This document shows positions 14,788-22,577 of a DNA stretch of 44,999 nucleotides, in pieces. Each line of letters opens with the position of its first letter. Within the stretch, counting starts at the first letter, position 1. Source of the stretch: Streptosporangiaceae bacterium (lineage in GTDB: Bacteria; Actinomycetota; Actinomycetes; Streptosporangiales; Streptosporangiaceae); NCBI GenBank assembly GCA_025964695.1, contig JAOPYK010000279.1:1-44999 (forward strand), written 5' to 3'. Both the position numbers and the translations under genes were made by a program. Under the pieces are notes generated by a model, which was given only the letters and a program-made list of their open reading frames with translations, was not told where the DNA came from and made no database searches.

Positions 14788-14933
14788 CCATCCCTGGAGA
14801 TGGACCCCCCGGGTGGATCGGCCCCTTCGTTACGAAGGTGCGGGCCTCCCGGGGAAGCAAGAGTGGTGGAACACTCCCAGGTCCTCTCTCCCGGACCCCA
14901 ATGACGACGAAGTGAGCCTGGGGGGCCGCAAAG

Positions 14934-15428
14934 ATGCCGTCTGAATACGCAAAGGCTCTCGGCGCGAGGCTTCGTGCCATCCGTACCCAGCAGGGGCTGT
15001 CCCTGCACGGTGTGGAGGAGAAGTCCCGTGGCCGCTGGAAGGCTGTCGTCGTGGGTTCGTACGAGCGGGGCGACCGCGCCGTCACCGTTCAGAAGCTGGC
15101 CGAGCTCGCTGATTTCTACGGCGTGCCGGTGTCCGAGTTGCTGCCCGGCGGAGCCGCGCCGAGCCCACTCGGCCCGACGCCGAAGCTGGTCATCGATCTC
15201 GAGCGTTTGCAACAGCTTCCGAAGGACAAGGCCGGTCCCCTCGCCCGCTACGCCGCGACGATTCAGAGCCAGCGGGGCGACTACAACGGAAAGGTCCTGT
15301 CGATCCGGCAGGAAGATCTCCGGTCGCTAGCCGTGATCTATGACAAGTCCCCGGCCGAACTGACCGAGGAACTCATCAACTGGGGCGTCCTCGATCCTGA
15401 GGCACGCCGCGCCGTCGAGGGGTTCTGA
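14934..15428 (+). CDS. bldD: BldD, c-di-GMP-responsive developmental repressor
   Basis: Master repressor of sporulation genes in sporulating actinobacteria; cyclic di-GMP drives its dimerisation. The N-terminal HTH_3 domain spans about residues 5-70 (AKALGARLRAIRTQQGLSLHGVEEKS and the recognition-helix region). The C-terminal domain carries the c-di-GMP signature RGD (114-116), eight residues, then RQED (125-128), equivalent to RXD-X8-RXXD. The 164-aa length is normal. The ribosome-binding site is poor (GGGGGGCC about 8 nt upstream). It is divergent from pyrR, an arrangement I recall from other actinobacteria. Its presence suggests a differentiating organism. Confidence 0.97.
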   Translation: MPSEYAKALGARLRAIRTQQGLSLHGVEEKSRGRWKAVVVGSYERGDRAVTVQKLAELADFYGVPVSELLPGGAAPSPLGPTPKLVIDLERLQQLPKDKAGPLARYAATIQSQRGDYNGKVLSIRQEDLRSLAVIYDKSPAELTEELINWGVLDPEARRAVEGF

Positions 15429-15446
15429 CACCCCTCGGAACACAAG

Positions 15447-15497
15447 CTCGCCGTGATCATGTTGCCTTTCGAACAAGGACCACATGATCACGGCGAG
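15447..15497. repeat. 51-bp palindromic element downstream of bldD
   Basis: Perfect 16-bp arms (15447-15462 and 15482-15497) enclose a 19-nt loop that itself holds a CCTT/AAGG mini-stem. It lies 18 nt after the bldD stop. No T-tract follows on either strand, so it is not a classical terminator, though it may stop or protect the bldD transcript. The symmetry and the nested stem resemble a dispersed REP-like element. Confidence 0.8.
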
Positions 15498-15762
15498 AGG
15501 CCAGAAACGAGAGGCCAGGCGGGACAGGCAGGGGGCAAGACCACGGGAACCCCGCTACGAGAGGCCGCGCCGATGGCGCCGCCTCGGGGGAAGAGCGGGC
15601 ACCATCGGCGCGGGTTGCCCCCGGGGTTCGGGGGATGCCCCGGGAGACGTACGTGAGGACGTGGGGCGAGGACGCTCAGCCGCCCTCACGTCCTCCGGGA
15701 GAACACGCGCGGGGCCGCCGTCGTACGAACGCGGCTCGCCCCGGCCACCGCGCCCGTGCCGC
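15498..15762. other. Gene-free region with two further hairpins
   Basis: I find no credible gene here. Two inverted repeats are visible: a perfect 10-bp stem (15567-15576 with 15602-15611) and a 9-bp stem (15655-15663 with 15687-15695). Either could end transcription of the minus-strand HEPN gene that stops at 15763. Confidence 0.5.
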
Positions 15763-16215
15763 TCAGCTGGCGCGTGAGTCGGCGATCGGAATGGTCGGCT
15801 GACCGGGCAGGCCCAGTGTGTCCTCGACGAGAGTGACGAAGATCTCGGCGTCGTGCAGGAGTTCCTCGGCCTCCCGCGCCGTCACGGCACGGGGCAGCCC
15901 CGCCTCGGCCGCGGCTCGCTTGTCGGCTCCGGCGGCGAAGAAGGCGGCCCATTCGCTGAGTGCCGGGTCGGCCTCCGGGAGCAGCACCCATACGCTGCGG
16001 GGCCGTCCGCGCCGCTGGGTGCCGGGCGGCTCACGGGTGGCGAGCAGGGCGGCCGCGGCGCGCAGTGCGGACAGGTGCGCGGCGACATAGCGGCTGGCGG
16101 GGGCGGTCGCCTCGGCGGACTCAGCGAGACCCTGGCGAGCGGCCTGGAGCAGAGCGAGCGCCGAGGGGGCGACCCGGGGGGTCGGGAGTCGTCGCACGGT
16201 CGTGTTCACGGACAT
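15763..16215 (-). CDS. SAV_6107-type HEPN domain protein
   Basis: A 150-aa mostly helical protein. SRYVAAHLSALRAAAALLATREP, GRPRSVWVLLPEADPALSEWAAFFAAGADKRAAAEAG and AREAEELLHDAEIFVTLVEDTL match my memory of the SAV_6107-like HEPN family. HEPN proteins are often RNases or nucleic-acid-linked helpers, but no function is proven for this branch. The ATG has GAAGGAGA upstream. A promoter overlapped by a perfect LexA box lies about 210 nt upstream on the same strand, suggesting DNA-damage induction. I recall relatives beside dinB in other actinobacteria; none is visible here. Confidence 0.7.
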   Translation of the reverse strand: MSVNTTVRRLPTPRVAPSALALLQAARQGLAESAEATAPASRYVAAHLSALRAAAALLATREPPGTQRRGRPRSVWVLLPEADPALSEWAAFFAAGADKRAAAEAGLPRAVTAREAEELLHDAEIFVTLVEDTLGLPGQPTIPIADSRAS

Positions 16216-16312
16216 GGCATGTCTCCTTCCGGCCCCCTACGGGGGTCCGGGGGTCGCCCCCCGGGTGGAAACGAGCTGAACCAGGCAGGCACGCCCGACG
16301 GTCGGGCGGGCC

Positions 16313-16348
16313 GGCCGGGCGGAGAGCTTCCCCTCACTCCGCCCGGCC
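16313..16348 (-). other. Strong hairpin in the HEPN mRNA leader
   Basis: A perfect 12-bp GC-rich stem (16313-16324 with 16337-16348, 12-nt loop) lies in the expected 5' untranslated region of the HEPN gene. A second palindrome of 7-bp arms, gcccgac-g-gtcgggc, is just downstream on the minus strand near 16293-16307. There is no T-tract. The leader is strongly structured, and a role in translation or attenuation is possible but unproven. Confidence 0.5.
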
Positions 16349-16421
16349 GTCGCGTCCCGCCGGTTGGATGCGCTGCCCCGGCGAGACGGTCCCTGGGCGC
16401 GGGCCGCGAGCCCCGCACCCG

Positions 16422-16437
16422 TCGAACGTCAGTTCGA
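16422..16437. promoter_or_regulatory. LexA (SOS) box
   Basis: TCGAACGTCAGTTCGA is a perfect match to the actinobacterial SOS box TCGAAC-N4-GTTCGA. It sits 9 nt after the -10 of a minus-strand promoter, covering the expected transcription start, which is ideal for repression. A palindromic CGTTCGAACG at 16479-16488, just upstream of the -35, contains a further TCGAAC half-site. Confidence 0.85.
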
Positions 16438-16446
16438 CGTACCTCC

Positions 16447-16475
16447 AGTAAACCGTCCCGCCAGCCGTTCGTCAA
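16447..16475 (-). promoter_or_regulatory. LexA-controlled promoter of the HEPN gene
   Basis: On the minus strand TTGACG (16470-16475), a 17-bp spacer and TTTACT (16447-16452) make a reasonable promoter reading toward the HEPN gene at 16215. The LexA box begins 9 nt downstream of the -10. The rest of 16216-16753 holds no gene that I can support on either strand. Confidence 0.65.
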
Positions 16476-16753
16476 TACGTTCGAACGGGTGTCGCGGACA
16501 GCCGCTCACCAGCGACGATCGGGCCGGTTCACCGGACGCGTCCCAGTAGAACAGCCGGGTCCGACAGAATCCCGCCGGGATCCTCCGCCCCTTTCCTGCC
16601 CCTGGCGGGACAGGGGCGGCCCGTCGTGACCGATGACGGACGCGCTGAAACGGCAAGGGATCCGGACCGGTACAGACAGCTGTCGATAGCGCGTGATACA
16701 ACAACAATCAAACCGAGCACCACTGACCCGTTGAGCGACCATCCGGAGCACCG

Positions 16754-17779
16754 ATGGGCGGATCGACCGGCGACATGCTCGCCGCAGCGAAGCGCGACCC
16801 GAACTTCCGCGGCATCGATCCGGACGCCCTGGGCCAGCTCGTCAGGCAGGCCACGGACGCCGGCAACGCCATCCGGAGCTGGCTGAGCTCCCACCAGCCG
16901 CCGCCCGGGGTGTCGGCGACCGGCTACACCCAGGCCGCGCAAGCGGGGCAGTGGGTGAGCACCCAGCTGGGGATGCTGACCCGCCGGCGCAACTACGCCC
17001 TCACCCATCCCGACACCGGTGGCGGCGTGACCGTGCCGCCGCCCGTGGGCAAGCTGGGCAAGACCGGCTCCGGCGGTTCCGGAGGCGGGTCGACGACGGG
17101 CATCGGCAAGGGCGAAGGCAAGGGCCTGCCGTCCAAGCCGAGGCTGACGCCGCACGGCGCCGGACCCGATCTGGGCCACTACCCGACCCAGCACGCTGCG
17201 GTGAAGGCCGCGGCCGCGGACGCCCTGACCTTCAAGAAGGCCGAGAAGAACCACACCCCGATCCCCGCCGAGGTGTGGCGGCACCTCAAGGCCAATGTGC
17301 ACGACCCCGACTACACCCAGGCGTTCTACGAGCGGCTCGGGCCGGTGGGCACCGCGGGCCTGATCGCGGCGGCCGGTCACGACAAGGCGCGGTTGCAGGA
17401 GATCAGCACCTCGCTCGGCATCGCCGACCATCATCTCGCCATGGACCGGAAATGGCTGCGCGCGCTGCTCGCCGAGTCAGCCCGGCTGCACGACCACGCC
17501 GCGGCCGTGCGGGTGCTGGCCGGGACCCACTTCACTCCCAAGACCGCGGCGGCGCTCGAACACGTCCTCGGTCTCGGGCATGTCACCCCGGCGACGTTCT
17601 CCCCGGTCAAGGCACCTTCACCGGACAAGGCACCGGCGGCCGCGCACCAGCCGGGCAGCCGCCCGGCGTCCCCGCCCCAGGCGAGCCCGCCCGGGGCGGT
17701 CACGGCCCGGCTGAGCCCGCATCTGGTGAGCCCCCGGCTGGGCGGCGACTGCGCGACGCCGACGCCGAACTCCCGGTGA
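16754..17779 (+). CDS. Helical protein with Gly- and Pro-rich linkers, possible type VII-associated protein
   Basis: Function unknown. The 341-aa protein has an N-terminal helical domain (about 1-85), a Gly/Ser-rich linker (about 105-125), a second helical domain (about 150-275) and a Pro/Ala/Ser-rich tail. The phrase DPDYTQAFYERLGPVGTAGLI resembles repeats I recall in large WXG-type actinobacterial proteins and polymorphic toxins, but no toxin domain is visible. There is no signal peptide or transmembrane segment. The ATG has CCGGAG 5 nt upstream. A WXG100-like gene follows after 29 nt in the same direction, so a type VII secretion link is plausible. Confidence 0.55.
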   Translation: MGGSTGDMLAAAKRDPNFRGIDPDALGQLVRQATDAGNAIRSWLSSHQPPPGVSATGYTQAAQAGQWVSTQLGMLTRRRNYALTHPDTGGGVTVPPPVGKLGKTGSGGSGGGSTTGIGKGEGKGLPSKPRLTPHGAGPDLGHYPTQHAAVKAAAADALTFKKAEKNHTPIPAEVWRHLKANVHDPDYTQAFYERLGPVGTAGLIAAAGHDKARLQEISTSLGIADHHLAMDRKWLRALLAESARLHDHAAAVRVLAGTHFTPKTAAALEHVLGLGHVTPATFSPVKAPSPDKAPAAAHQPGSRPASPPQASPPGAVTARLSPHLVSPRLGGDCATPTPNSR

Positions 17780-17808
17780 CCCACGGCTGACAGGAGCAGG
17801 AGGACGAC

Positions 17809-18156
17809 ATGGCCACTCCCCCGCCGCCGGGTAGCCTCCCGCCGCCGCTCGAGGGGGCCGCGGCGCAGAAGCTGCCGCCAGGACAGCTGCCCAATCCTCT
17901 CTACAAACAGCTCTACCAGGCCTACCAGGACGCCTTCGGCAGCATCGACCAGCTCCGCCGCGCCCTGGACGCGCCGCTGAAGACCCTGCACGGCACCGAC
18001 GCCTGGCTGGGCCCCGAGTCGCGGCAGTGGAGTTCGCAGCTGTCCGCGCACCAGCACACGCTGCGCAATGCGGCGGACAAGATCCTTTGGGACATCTACA
18101 CCACGCTGGCCTCGACCGAGCGGATCACGACCGGAGCAAGCCCCGTCCGTGCCTGA
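17809..18156 (+). CDS. WXG100-like small protein
   Basis: A 115-aa protein with a Pro-rich N-terminus, then two predicted helices joined by DAWLGPES, which contains a W-X-G turn at about residues 63-65, as in ESAT-6/WXG100 proteins. The size is right, but the C-terminal YxxxD/E secretion signal is not clear (YTTLASTE is close). AGGAGG lies about 7 nt before the ATG. It follows the 341-aa protein and precedes a GNAT gene; the three probably form one transcript. No EccC-type ATPase or other secretion machinery is in the window. Confidence 0.6.
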   Translation: MATPPPPGSLPPPLEGAAAQKLPPGQLPNPLYKQLYQAYQDAFGSIDQLRRALDAPLKTLHGTDAWLGPESRQWSSQLSAHQHTLRNAADKILWDIYTTLASTERITTGASPVRA

Positions 18157-18178
18157 GCTGGGGGCTAGGCTCTCCCGG

Positions 18179-18799
18179 GTGAAGGAGCCGAACCTGCGCG
18201 AGGTCGATGCCCCCGCGTTCCGAAAACGCATCGGCGCGCTGCTCGATGTCTACACGGCTGCCATGGACCCACCGCTCGACCAGTTGTCGGGACGGCACGC
18301 GATCATGCAGCGCCACGCCGCCTACCCCGGATTCCGGGCGATCGTGGCCGAACACCGCCGGGGCGCGCTCCGGCTGCCCGGCGGCCTTCCCGAGCCGGCC
18401 GGGTTCATCTACGGCTTCCACGGGACCCAGGGCCAGTGGTGGCATGACGTCGTCCACCAGGCGCTCATCGATCTCGGCGGGCGGCGGTACGCCGAGGACT
18501 GGATGGCCGATCCGTTCGAGGTGGCCGAGCTGCACGTGCGCCCGGACGCCCAGGGCCAGGGTCTGGGCCGCAGGCTGCTCACCGGGCTGTGCGCGGGCCG
18601 GCCGGAACGCACGGTCGTGCTTTCCACCCTCGACCGCCCGGACTCCAGGGCCCGCCGGCTCTACCACTCGGTGGGCCTGACCGACCTGCTGTCGGACTTC
18701 GAGTTCCCCGGTGGCGGGCCGCCCTATGCCGTGATGGGCGCGTCCTTGCCGCTGGAGCTGCCGTCGGCCAGATACGCCTCGGCGCCGAGCAGCCCGTAG
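18179..18799 (+). CDS. GNAT family N-acetyltransferase
   Basis: Acyl-CoA-dependent acetyltransferase of unknown substrate, 206 aa from the GTG at 18179. The acetyl-CoA loop is VAELHVRPDAQGQGLGRRLL (Q/R-x-x-G-x-G/A as QGQGLG), followed by STLDRPDSRARRLYHSVGL, the usual C-terminal GNAT strand and helix. An alternative GTG at 18149 adds ten residues and overlaps the WXG-like gene by 8 nt; neither has a clear ribosome-binding site. The last 76 nt overlap the 3' end of metF on the opposite strand, so the tail LELPSARYASAPSSP is encoded antisense to metF codons. Confidence 0.85.
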   Translation: MKEPNLREVDAPAFRKRIGALLDVYTAAMDPPLDQLSGRHAIMQRHAAYPGFRAIVAEHRRGALRLPGGLPEPAGFIYGFHGTQGQWWHDVVHQALIDLGGRRYAEDWMADPFEVAELHVRPDAQGQGLGRRLLTGLCAGRPERTVVLSTLDRPDSRARRLYHSVGLTDLLSDFEFPGGGPPYAVMGASLPLELPSARYASAPSSP

Positions 18800-19674
18800 A
18801 CCTCACGGGTCGCGGTCGACTTGTTGAACGTGATGAAGTGGATCCCGGGCGCCCCGGCGTCCAGGAGTTCCCGGCACAGGTCCGCCGCGAGTTCGACGCC
18901 GAGCCGCCGGACCGCCTCGGGGTCGTCGGCGACGGCCTGGAAACGGGCGGCCACCTCGGGCGGGAAAGGCGCTCCGGACAGCTGCTCGGACCGCTCGATG
19001 GTGCTCATCTGGGTGACCGGCATGATGCCAGGGATGATCGGCGTGTCACAGCCCTGGGCCTGGACCCGGTCCCGCAACCGGAAGTAGTCCTCGGCCGCGA
19101 AGAACATCTGGGTGATGGCGTAGTCGGCGCCGGCCCGGCACTTGGCCACGAAGTGGCGGGTATCGCTCTCGATGTCGGGCGAGCGCGGATGCTTGTACGG
19201 GAACGCCGCGACGCCCACGCAGAAGTCGCCGTAGGACCGGACGAGCCGTACCAGCTCCTCGGCGTACTCCACGCCGTCGGGGTGCTTGACCCACTCGCCC
19301 AGCGGGTCGGCGCCGGGCGGGTCGCCGCGCAGCGCCAGGATGTTGCGGACGCCGACGGAGGCGAACCGGCCGACCAGCTGCCGCAGCTCGGCGTGCGAGT
19401 GGTCGACGGCGGTGAAGTGCGCGACCGGGGTGAGCGTGGTGTCGGTGGCGATCCGCTCGACGATCTCGACCGTCTTGTCGCGGGTGCCGCCGCCGGCGCC
19501 GTAGGTCACCGACACGAAGGTGGGGTGCAGCGCCTCGAGCTCCCTGATCGTCCGCCACAGGTTGCGCACACCCTGCTCGGTCCTGGGGGGAAAGAACTCA
19601 AAGGAGAACGACTTTCCCCCCGCCGCGAGCAGTTCACGGATCGTCGGGGGGCGTTCGGGGCGGGCGGACCTCAT
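18724..19674 (-). CDS. metF: 5,10-methylenetetrahydrofolate reductase
   Basis: FAD enzyme that makes 5-methyltetrahydrofolate for methionine synthesis. The 316-aa product has FSFEFFPPRTEQG (with the catalytic Glu), VSVTYGAGGGTRDKT, PVAHFT, NILALRGDPP, AAFPYKHPRS, AITQMFF, PGIMPVTQ and PGIHFITFNKS in family order. The ATG at 19674 has no obvious Shine-Dalgarno sequence. The last 15 or so residues (LADGSSSGKDAPITA) extend past the conserved core and overlap the convergent GNAT gene. It lies beside a polyprenyl synthase and an MptA-like gene, as in the M. tuberculosis Rv2172c-Rv2174 region from memory. Confidence 0.96.
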   Translation of the reverse strand: MRSARPERPPTIRELLAAGGKSFSFEFFPPRTEQGVRNLWRTIRELEALHPTFVSVTYGAGGGTRDKTVEIVERIATDTTLTPVAHFTAVDHSHAELRQLVGRFASVGVRNILALRGDPPGADPLGEWVKHPDGVEYAEELVRLVRSYGDFCVGVAAFPYKHPRSPDIESDTRHFVAKCRAGADYAITQMFFAAEDYFRLRDRVQAQGCDTPIIPGIMPVTQMSTIERSEQLSGAPFPPEVAARFQAVADDPEAVRRLGVELAADLCRELLDAGAPGIHFITFNKSTATREVYGLLGAEAYLADGSSSGKDAPITA

Positions 19675-19794
19675 GGCGACCAGCGTAGTGCCGTGGCCGC
19701 GGCCCGGCGGATTCCGGTGATCCGCGGGCCGGTTTTGGCCTGCGAGAAGATCGCAACTTCGATATGCCCTGTCCGTCCCTTTGCGGACGGTGAC

Positions 19795-19800
19795 TACGCT
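19795..19800 (+). promoter_or_regulatory. -10 element of a leaderless polyprenyl synthase mRNA
   Basis: TACGCT ends 6 nt before the ATG at 19807 and there is no Shine-Dalgarno sequence, so transcription probably starts at or next to the start codon. A CCGTCC/GGACGG hairpin lies in the expected spacer and -35 region. Confidence 0.45.
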
Positions 19801-19806
19801 CTGCCC

Positions 19807-20853
19807 ATGTCATCGCGCGTGAGCAAGGAGATCGGCGAGACCCTGCTGGGCTTCGTCGACCGGCAGCGGCCCGCACTGCTGTCCATCAGTGACGATATGG
19901 CTCCGATGCTGGCGGCGCTGGACGTGCTGCTGGCCGGCGGCAAGCGGCTGCGGCCCTTGTTCTGTTACTGGGGCTGGCGCGGCGCGGGTGGCGACGACAG
20001 CCGGGAGGCGGTGGCCGCCGCCGCCTCGCTCGAGCTGCTGCAGGCCAGCGCGCTGATCCATGACGATGTGATGGACGCCAGTGACACCCGCCGGGGGCAG
20101 CCTTCGGTGCACCGCCGGTTCGAGGCGATGGCGCGGGCGGCCGGCTGGGGAGCGGCGGAGTCGTTCGGCACCGGCGCCGCGATCCTGCTGGGCGACCTTT
20201 GCCTGGCCTGGTCCGGCGAGATGTACGACCGGTGCGGTCTCCCGGCGGAGACCCTCCAGCGGGGGCGCAGGGTGTACGACCTCATGCGCACCGAGGTGAT
20301 GTGCGGCCAGTATCTCGACATGCTCGAGCAGGCGCGGGGCACCGGGACGGTCGAGACGGCTCTGCGGGTGGTGGAGTACAAGAGCGCGAAGTACACCATC
20401 GAGCGGCCGCTCCACCTCGGCGCGGCGCTGGCCGGAGCGGACGAGGCGGTGCCGTCGGGCCTGTCGGCGTACGGCCTGCCGCTGGGGATCGCCTTCCAGC
20501 TCCGCGACGACGTCCTCGGGGTCTTCGGCGACCCCGCGGAGACCGGCAAGCCCGCCGGGGACGACCTGCGTGAGGGCAAGCGGACGGTGCTGATCGCGCT
20601 GGCGCTGGAACGCGCCACACCGGCCCAGGCCGACGTCGTACGGCTCCGGCTGGGCGATCCGGCGCTGGACCCGGGGGGCATCGCGGACCTCCGGTCGGTC
20701 ATCGTCGACACCGGGGCCCTGACCGCCTGCGAGGCCCTGATCGACACGTACGCGGCTCAGGCGCACGCCGCGCTGGAGTCATCGTCCATCGCGATCGCGG
20801 CGCGGGCCGCCCTCACCGAACTGGCCGTGGCGGCGACCGCCCGACGCGGCTGA
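19807..20853 (+). CDS. Polyprenyl (geranylgeranyl-type) diphosphate synthase
   Basis: Chain-elongating prenyltransferase that condenses allylic diphosphates with isopentenyl diphosphate; the product length cannot be read from sequence alone. The 348-aa protein has GGKRLRP (44-50), the first aspartate-rich motif DDVMD (86-90) within SALIHDDVMDASDTRRGQP, and the second, FQLRDDVLGVFGD, whose last position is Gly as in many actinobacterial IdsA-type enzymes. GKPAGDDLREGKRT supplies the basic patch. Position between metF and an MptA-like gene matches idsA2 of mycobacteria. The ATG appears leaderless. Confidence 0.93.
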   Translation: MSSRVSKEIGETLLGFVDRQRPALLSISDDMAPMLAALDVLLAGGKRLRPLFCYWGWRGAGGDDSREAVAAAASLELLQASALIHDDVMDASDTRRGQPSVHRRFEAMARAAGWGAAESFGTGAAILLGDLCLAWSGEMYDRCGLPAETLQRGRRVYDLMRTEVMCGQYLDMLEQARGTGTVETALRVVEYKSAKYTIERPLHLGAALAGADEAVPSGLSAYGLPLGIAFQLRDDVLGVFGDPAETGKPAGDDLREGKRTVLIALALERATPAQADVVRLRLGDPALDPGGIADLRSVIVDTGALTACEALIDTYAAQAHAALESSSIAIAARAALTELAVAATARRG

Positions 20854-20972
20854 CCCGCTCCGGAGGTGCCGACGGGTCTCCCCGTTGCCCCTCCCCCTCA
20901 CCCGGCACGGGGGCGACCGGAAAGACGCGTCGCTGACACGGGTCGTTCACCTGCGGCTCGTACGGTCGGTGA

Positions 20973-22481
20973 GTGATCGGGGAATCTGGCCGGGGGCGGA
21001 TCTGGGGCGTCGGCGCGCTTGCCGGGATCTTCGTCAGCGTCGTGCTGATGACCCTGGTCGGCTCGTGGCGTCCACCGGCGGCGGTGCCGCCACTGGACCG
21101 GCCGGGCCTTCTTCCGCGCTTGCCCTGGGCCCCGTCCACGGACCTGGCCGTGACCGTCCTGCTCTGGGTATCGGTCATCGTCGGCGTCGCCGGGGTGGCC
21201 GCCGGGCTGACCGCGGTACGGCGCGGATGGCGTACGCGGACGGCGGCCCTGCTGTTCGGCGGCGGACTGGCCGTCGCGGTGCTCACCATCGCACCGCCGA
21301 TGGGCAGCACGGATTCGATGGACTACGCGGCCTACGGCCGGATGGTGGTGCTGGGCCACAACCCGCACGTGCTCACCCCCGGACGGTTCCGGGCGACCGG
21401 TGACCCGGTGGGCGCGCTGGCCCCCCGCGAGTGGGAGAACCTCCCCTCGGTCTACGGGCCGCTCGCCACGGCCACTCAGTGGGCGGCCGCGGAACTCGGG
21501 GACGGGTCGGCGGCCTGGACGGTGCTATGGCTGAAGATCTGGAACGCGGCCGCCTTCCTGGCCGTCGCCGTCGCCCTGGTCCGGCTGGCCGGGCCCGACC
21601 CGGCGAAACGGATCCGGGTCCACCTGCTGTGGACGCTCAATCCGCTGATGCTGTGGGCCCTGATCGGCGGCGCCCATGTCGACGGGCCGGCGGCGGCGTT
21701 GGCGGTGGCGGGGCTCTGCCTGCTGGGGCGGGCGGCCCGGCACGGCGTGAGCGCGGGAGAGGCGGTCTGCCGCAGCGGTGCGGCCGGGCTGCTGCTGGGC
21801 GCCGCGGCCGCGGTGAAGGCTCCCTACGCGCTGGTGGGCGCGGGGATGATCTGGGCCGTCAGGACGTCGCGCTGGGCGCCGACCGCCGGCCTGGCCGGGG
21901 CGGCCGTCACGCTGGGCGCCGCCTATCTGCTGACCGGCCCTGAGGCGATCATGGCCGTGATCCGGCGCGGCCGGATGCCGTCCTGGAACACGCCCTGGCA
22001 GCTGCTCGTCCCGGTGCTGGGCGGGCAGCCGCCGGGCTGGCTGCTGTCCTGGGGAGCGCTCGCGGCGGCCGGCGCCGTCGCGCTGGTGCTGTTGCGCGGC
22101 CTGCCGCCCGGCCCGGTCTGGCTCCGGCCCTCGCTCGCGATCGGCCTGGCCTGGATGCTCACCACCCCGGTCTATTACCCCTGGTACGAGGCGCTGGTCT
22201 TCCCGTTGATCGCTCTCGCTCCCGCGTCCCGGCTGGACTGGCTGCAGCTCGGCCGCGCGCTGGTGGCGACCGGCGGCTGCCTGCCGGGCGTGGCGTTCCG
22301 GCTGGGCGATTCCTGGCTGCGTTCGGCTGTCACCGACGGGCCGCTGTCCTATGTCATCCCGTGCGCGCTGCTGGTCCTGGCCGCCGCTCTCGTGGCCGGG
22401 GCGGCGGTACGGGGTCGTACCGCGCCCCCCGGGAGTCCCTCCGTGCCGACCGGTCCGCGGATCATGGCGGGCCACCACTAA
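20973..22481 (+). CDS. Polyprenol-phosphate-mannose-dependent alpha-1,6-mannosyltransferase (MptA/MptB type)
   Basis: Multi-pass GT-C glycosyltransferase expected to extend mannan chains of lipoglycans outside the membrane using polyprenol phosphomannose. The 502-aa product has about a dozen hydrophobic segments. An Asp-containing first loop, PPMGSTDSMDYAAYGRMVVLGHNPH (Asp114 and Asp117), is typical of the family; WTLNPLMLWALIGGAHVDG and TTPVYYPWYEALVFPLI follow. The GTG start has TACGGT ending 6 nt upstream and no ribosome-binding site, so it may be leaderless. The neighbouring polyprenyl synthase could supply the lipid carrier. I leave the symbol empty because MptA and MptB cannot be separated by eye. 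Confidence 0.85.
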   Translation: MIGESGRGRIWGVGALAGIFVSVVLMTLVGSWRPPAAVPPLDRPGLLPRLPWAPSTDLAVTVLLWVSVIVGVAGVAAGLTAVRRGWRTRTAALLFGGGLAVAVLTIAPPMGSTDSMDYAAYGRMVVLGHNPHVLTPGRFRATGDPVGALAPREWENLPSVYGPLATATQWAAAELGDGSAAWTVLWLKIWNAAAFLAVAVALVRLAGPDPAKRIRVHLLWTLNPLMLWALIGGAHVDGPAAALAVAGLCLLGRAARHGVSAGEAVCRSGAAGLLLGAAAAVKAPYALVGAGMIWAVRTSRWAPTAGLAGAAVTLGAAYLLTGPEAIMAVIRRGRMPSWNTPWQLLVPVLGGQPPGWLLSWGALAAAGAVALVLLRGLPPGPVWLRPSLAIGLAWMLTTPVYYPWYEALVFPLIALAPASRLDWLQLGRALVATGGCLPGVAFRLGDSWLRSAVTDGPLSYVIPCALLVLAAALVAGAAVRGRTAPPGSPSVPTGPRIMAGHH

Positions 22482-22560
22482 ACCGACATAAACGGCAAAT
22501 GCCTGATATGCCTTGACCTGCTCGTTAACTACCAATTGATACACAATACATAACACATCA
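22482..22560 (+). promoter_or_regulatory. AT-rich promoter region of the 65-aa gene
   Basis: This stretch is far richer in A and T than the rest of the window. It contains TTGACC (22513-22518) and several AT-rich hexamers around 22540-22555, but no clean -10 at 17-18 bp spacing. It also marks the left edge of a block of genes that interrupts the metF-to-pknL gene order. Confidence 0.4.
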
Positions 22561-22577
22561 GGCGAGAGGGGTTGACG

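Noticed and set aside
14800-14907. Upstream ORF with a TTA codon in the bldD leader
   Set aside because: An ATG frame of 35 codons exists, but GGAG touches the ATG and the TTA is simply the loop of a CCTTCG/CGAAGG hairpin. There is no other sign of coding.
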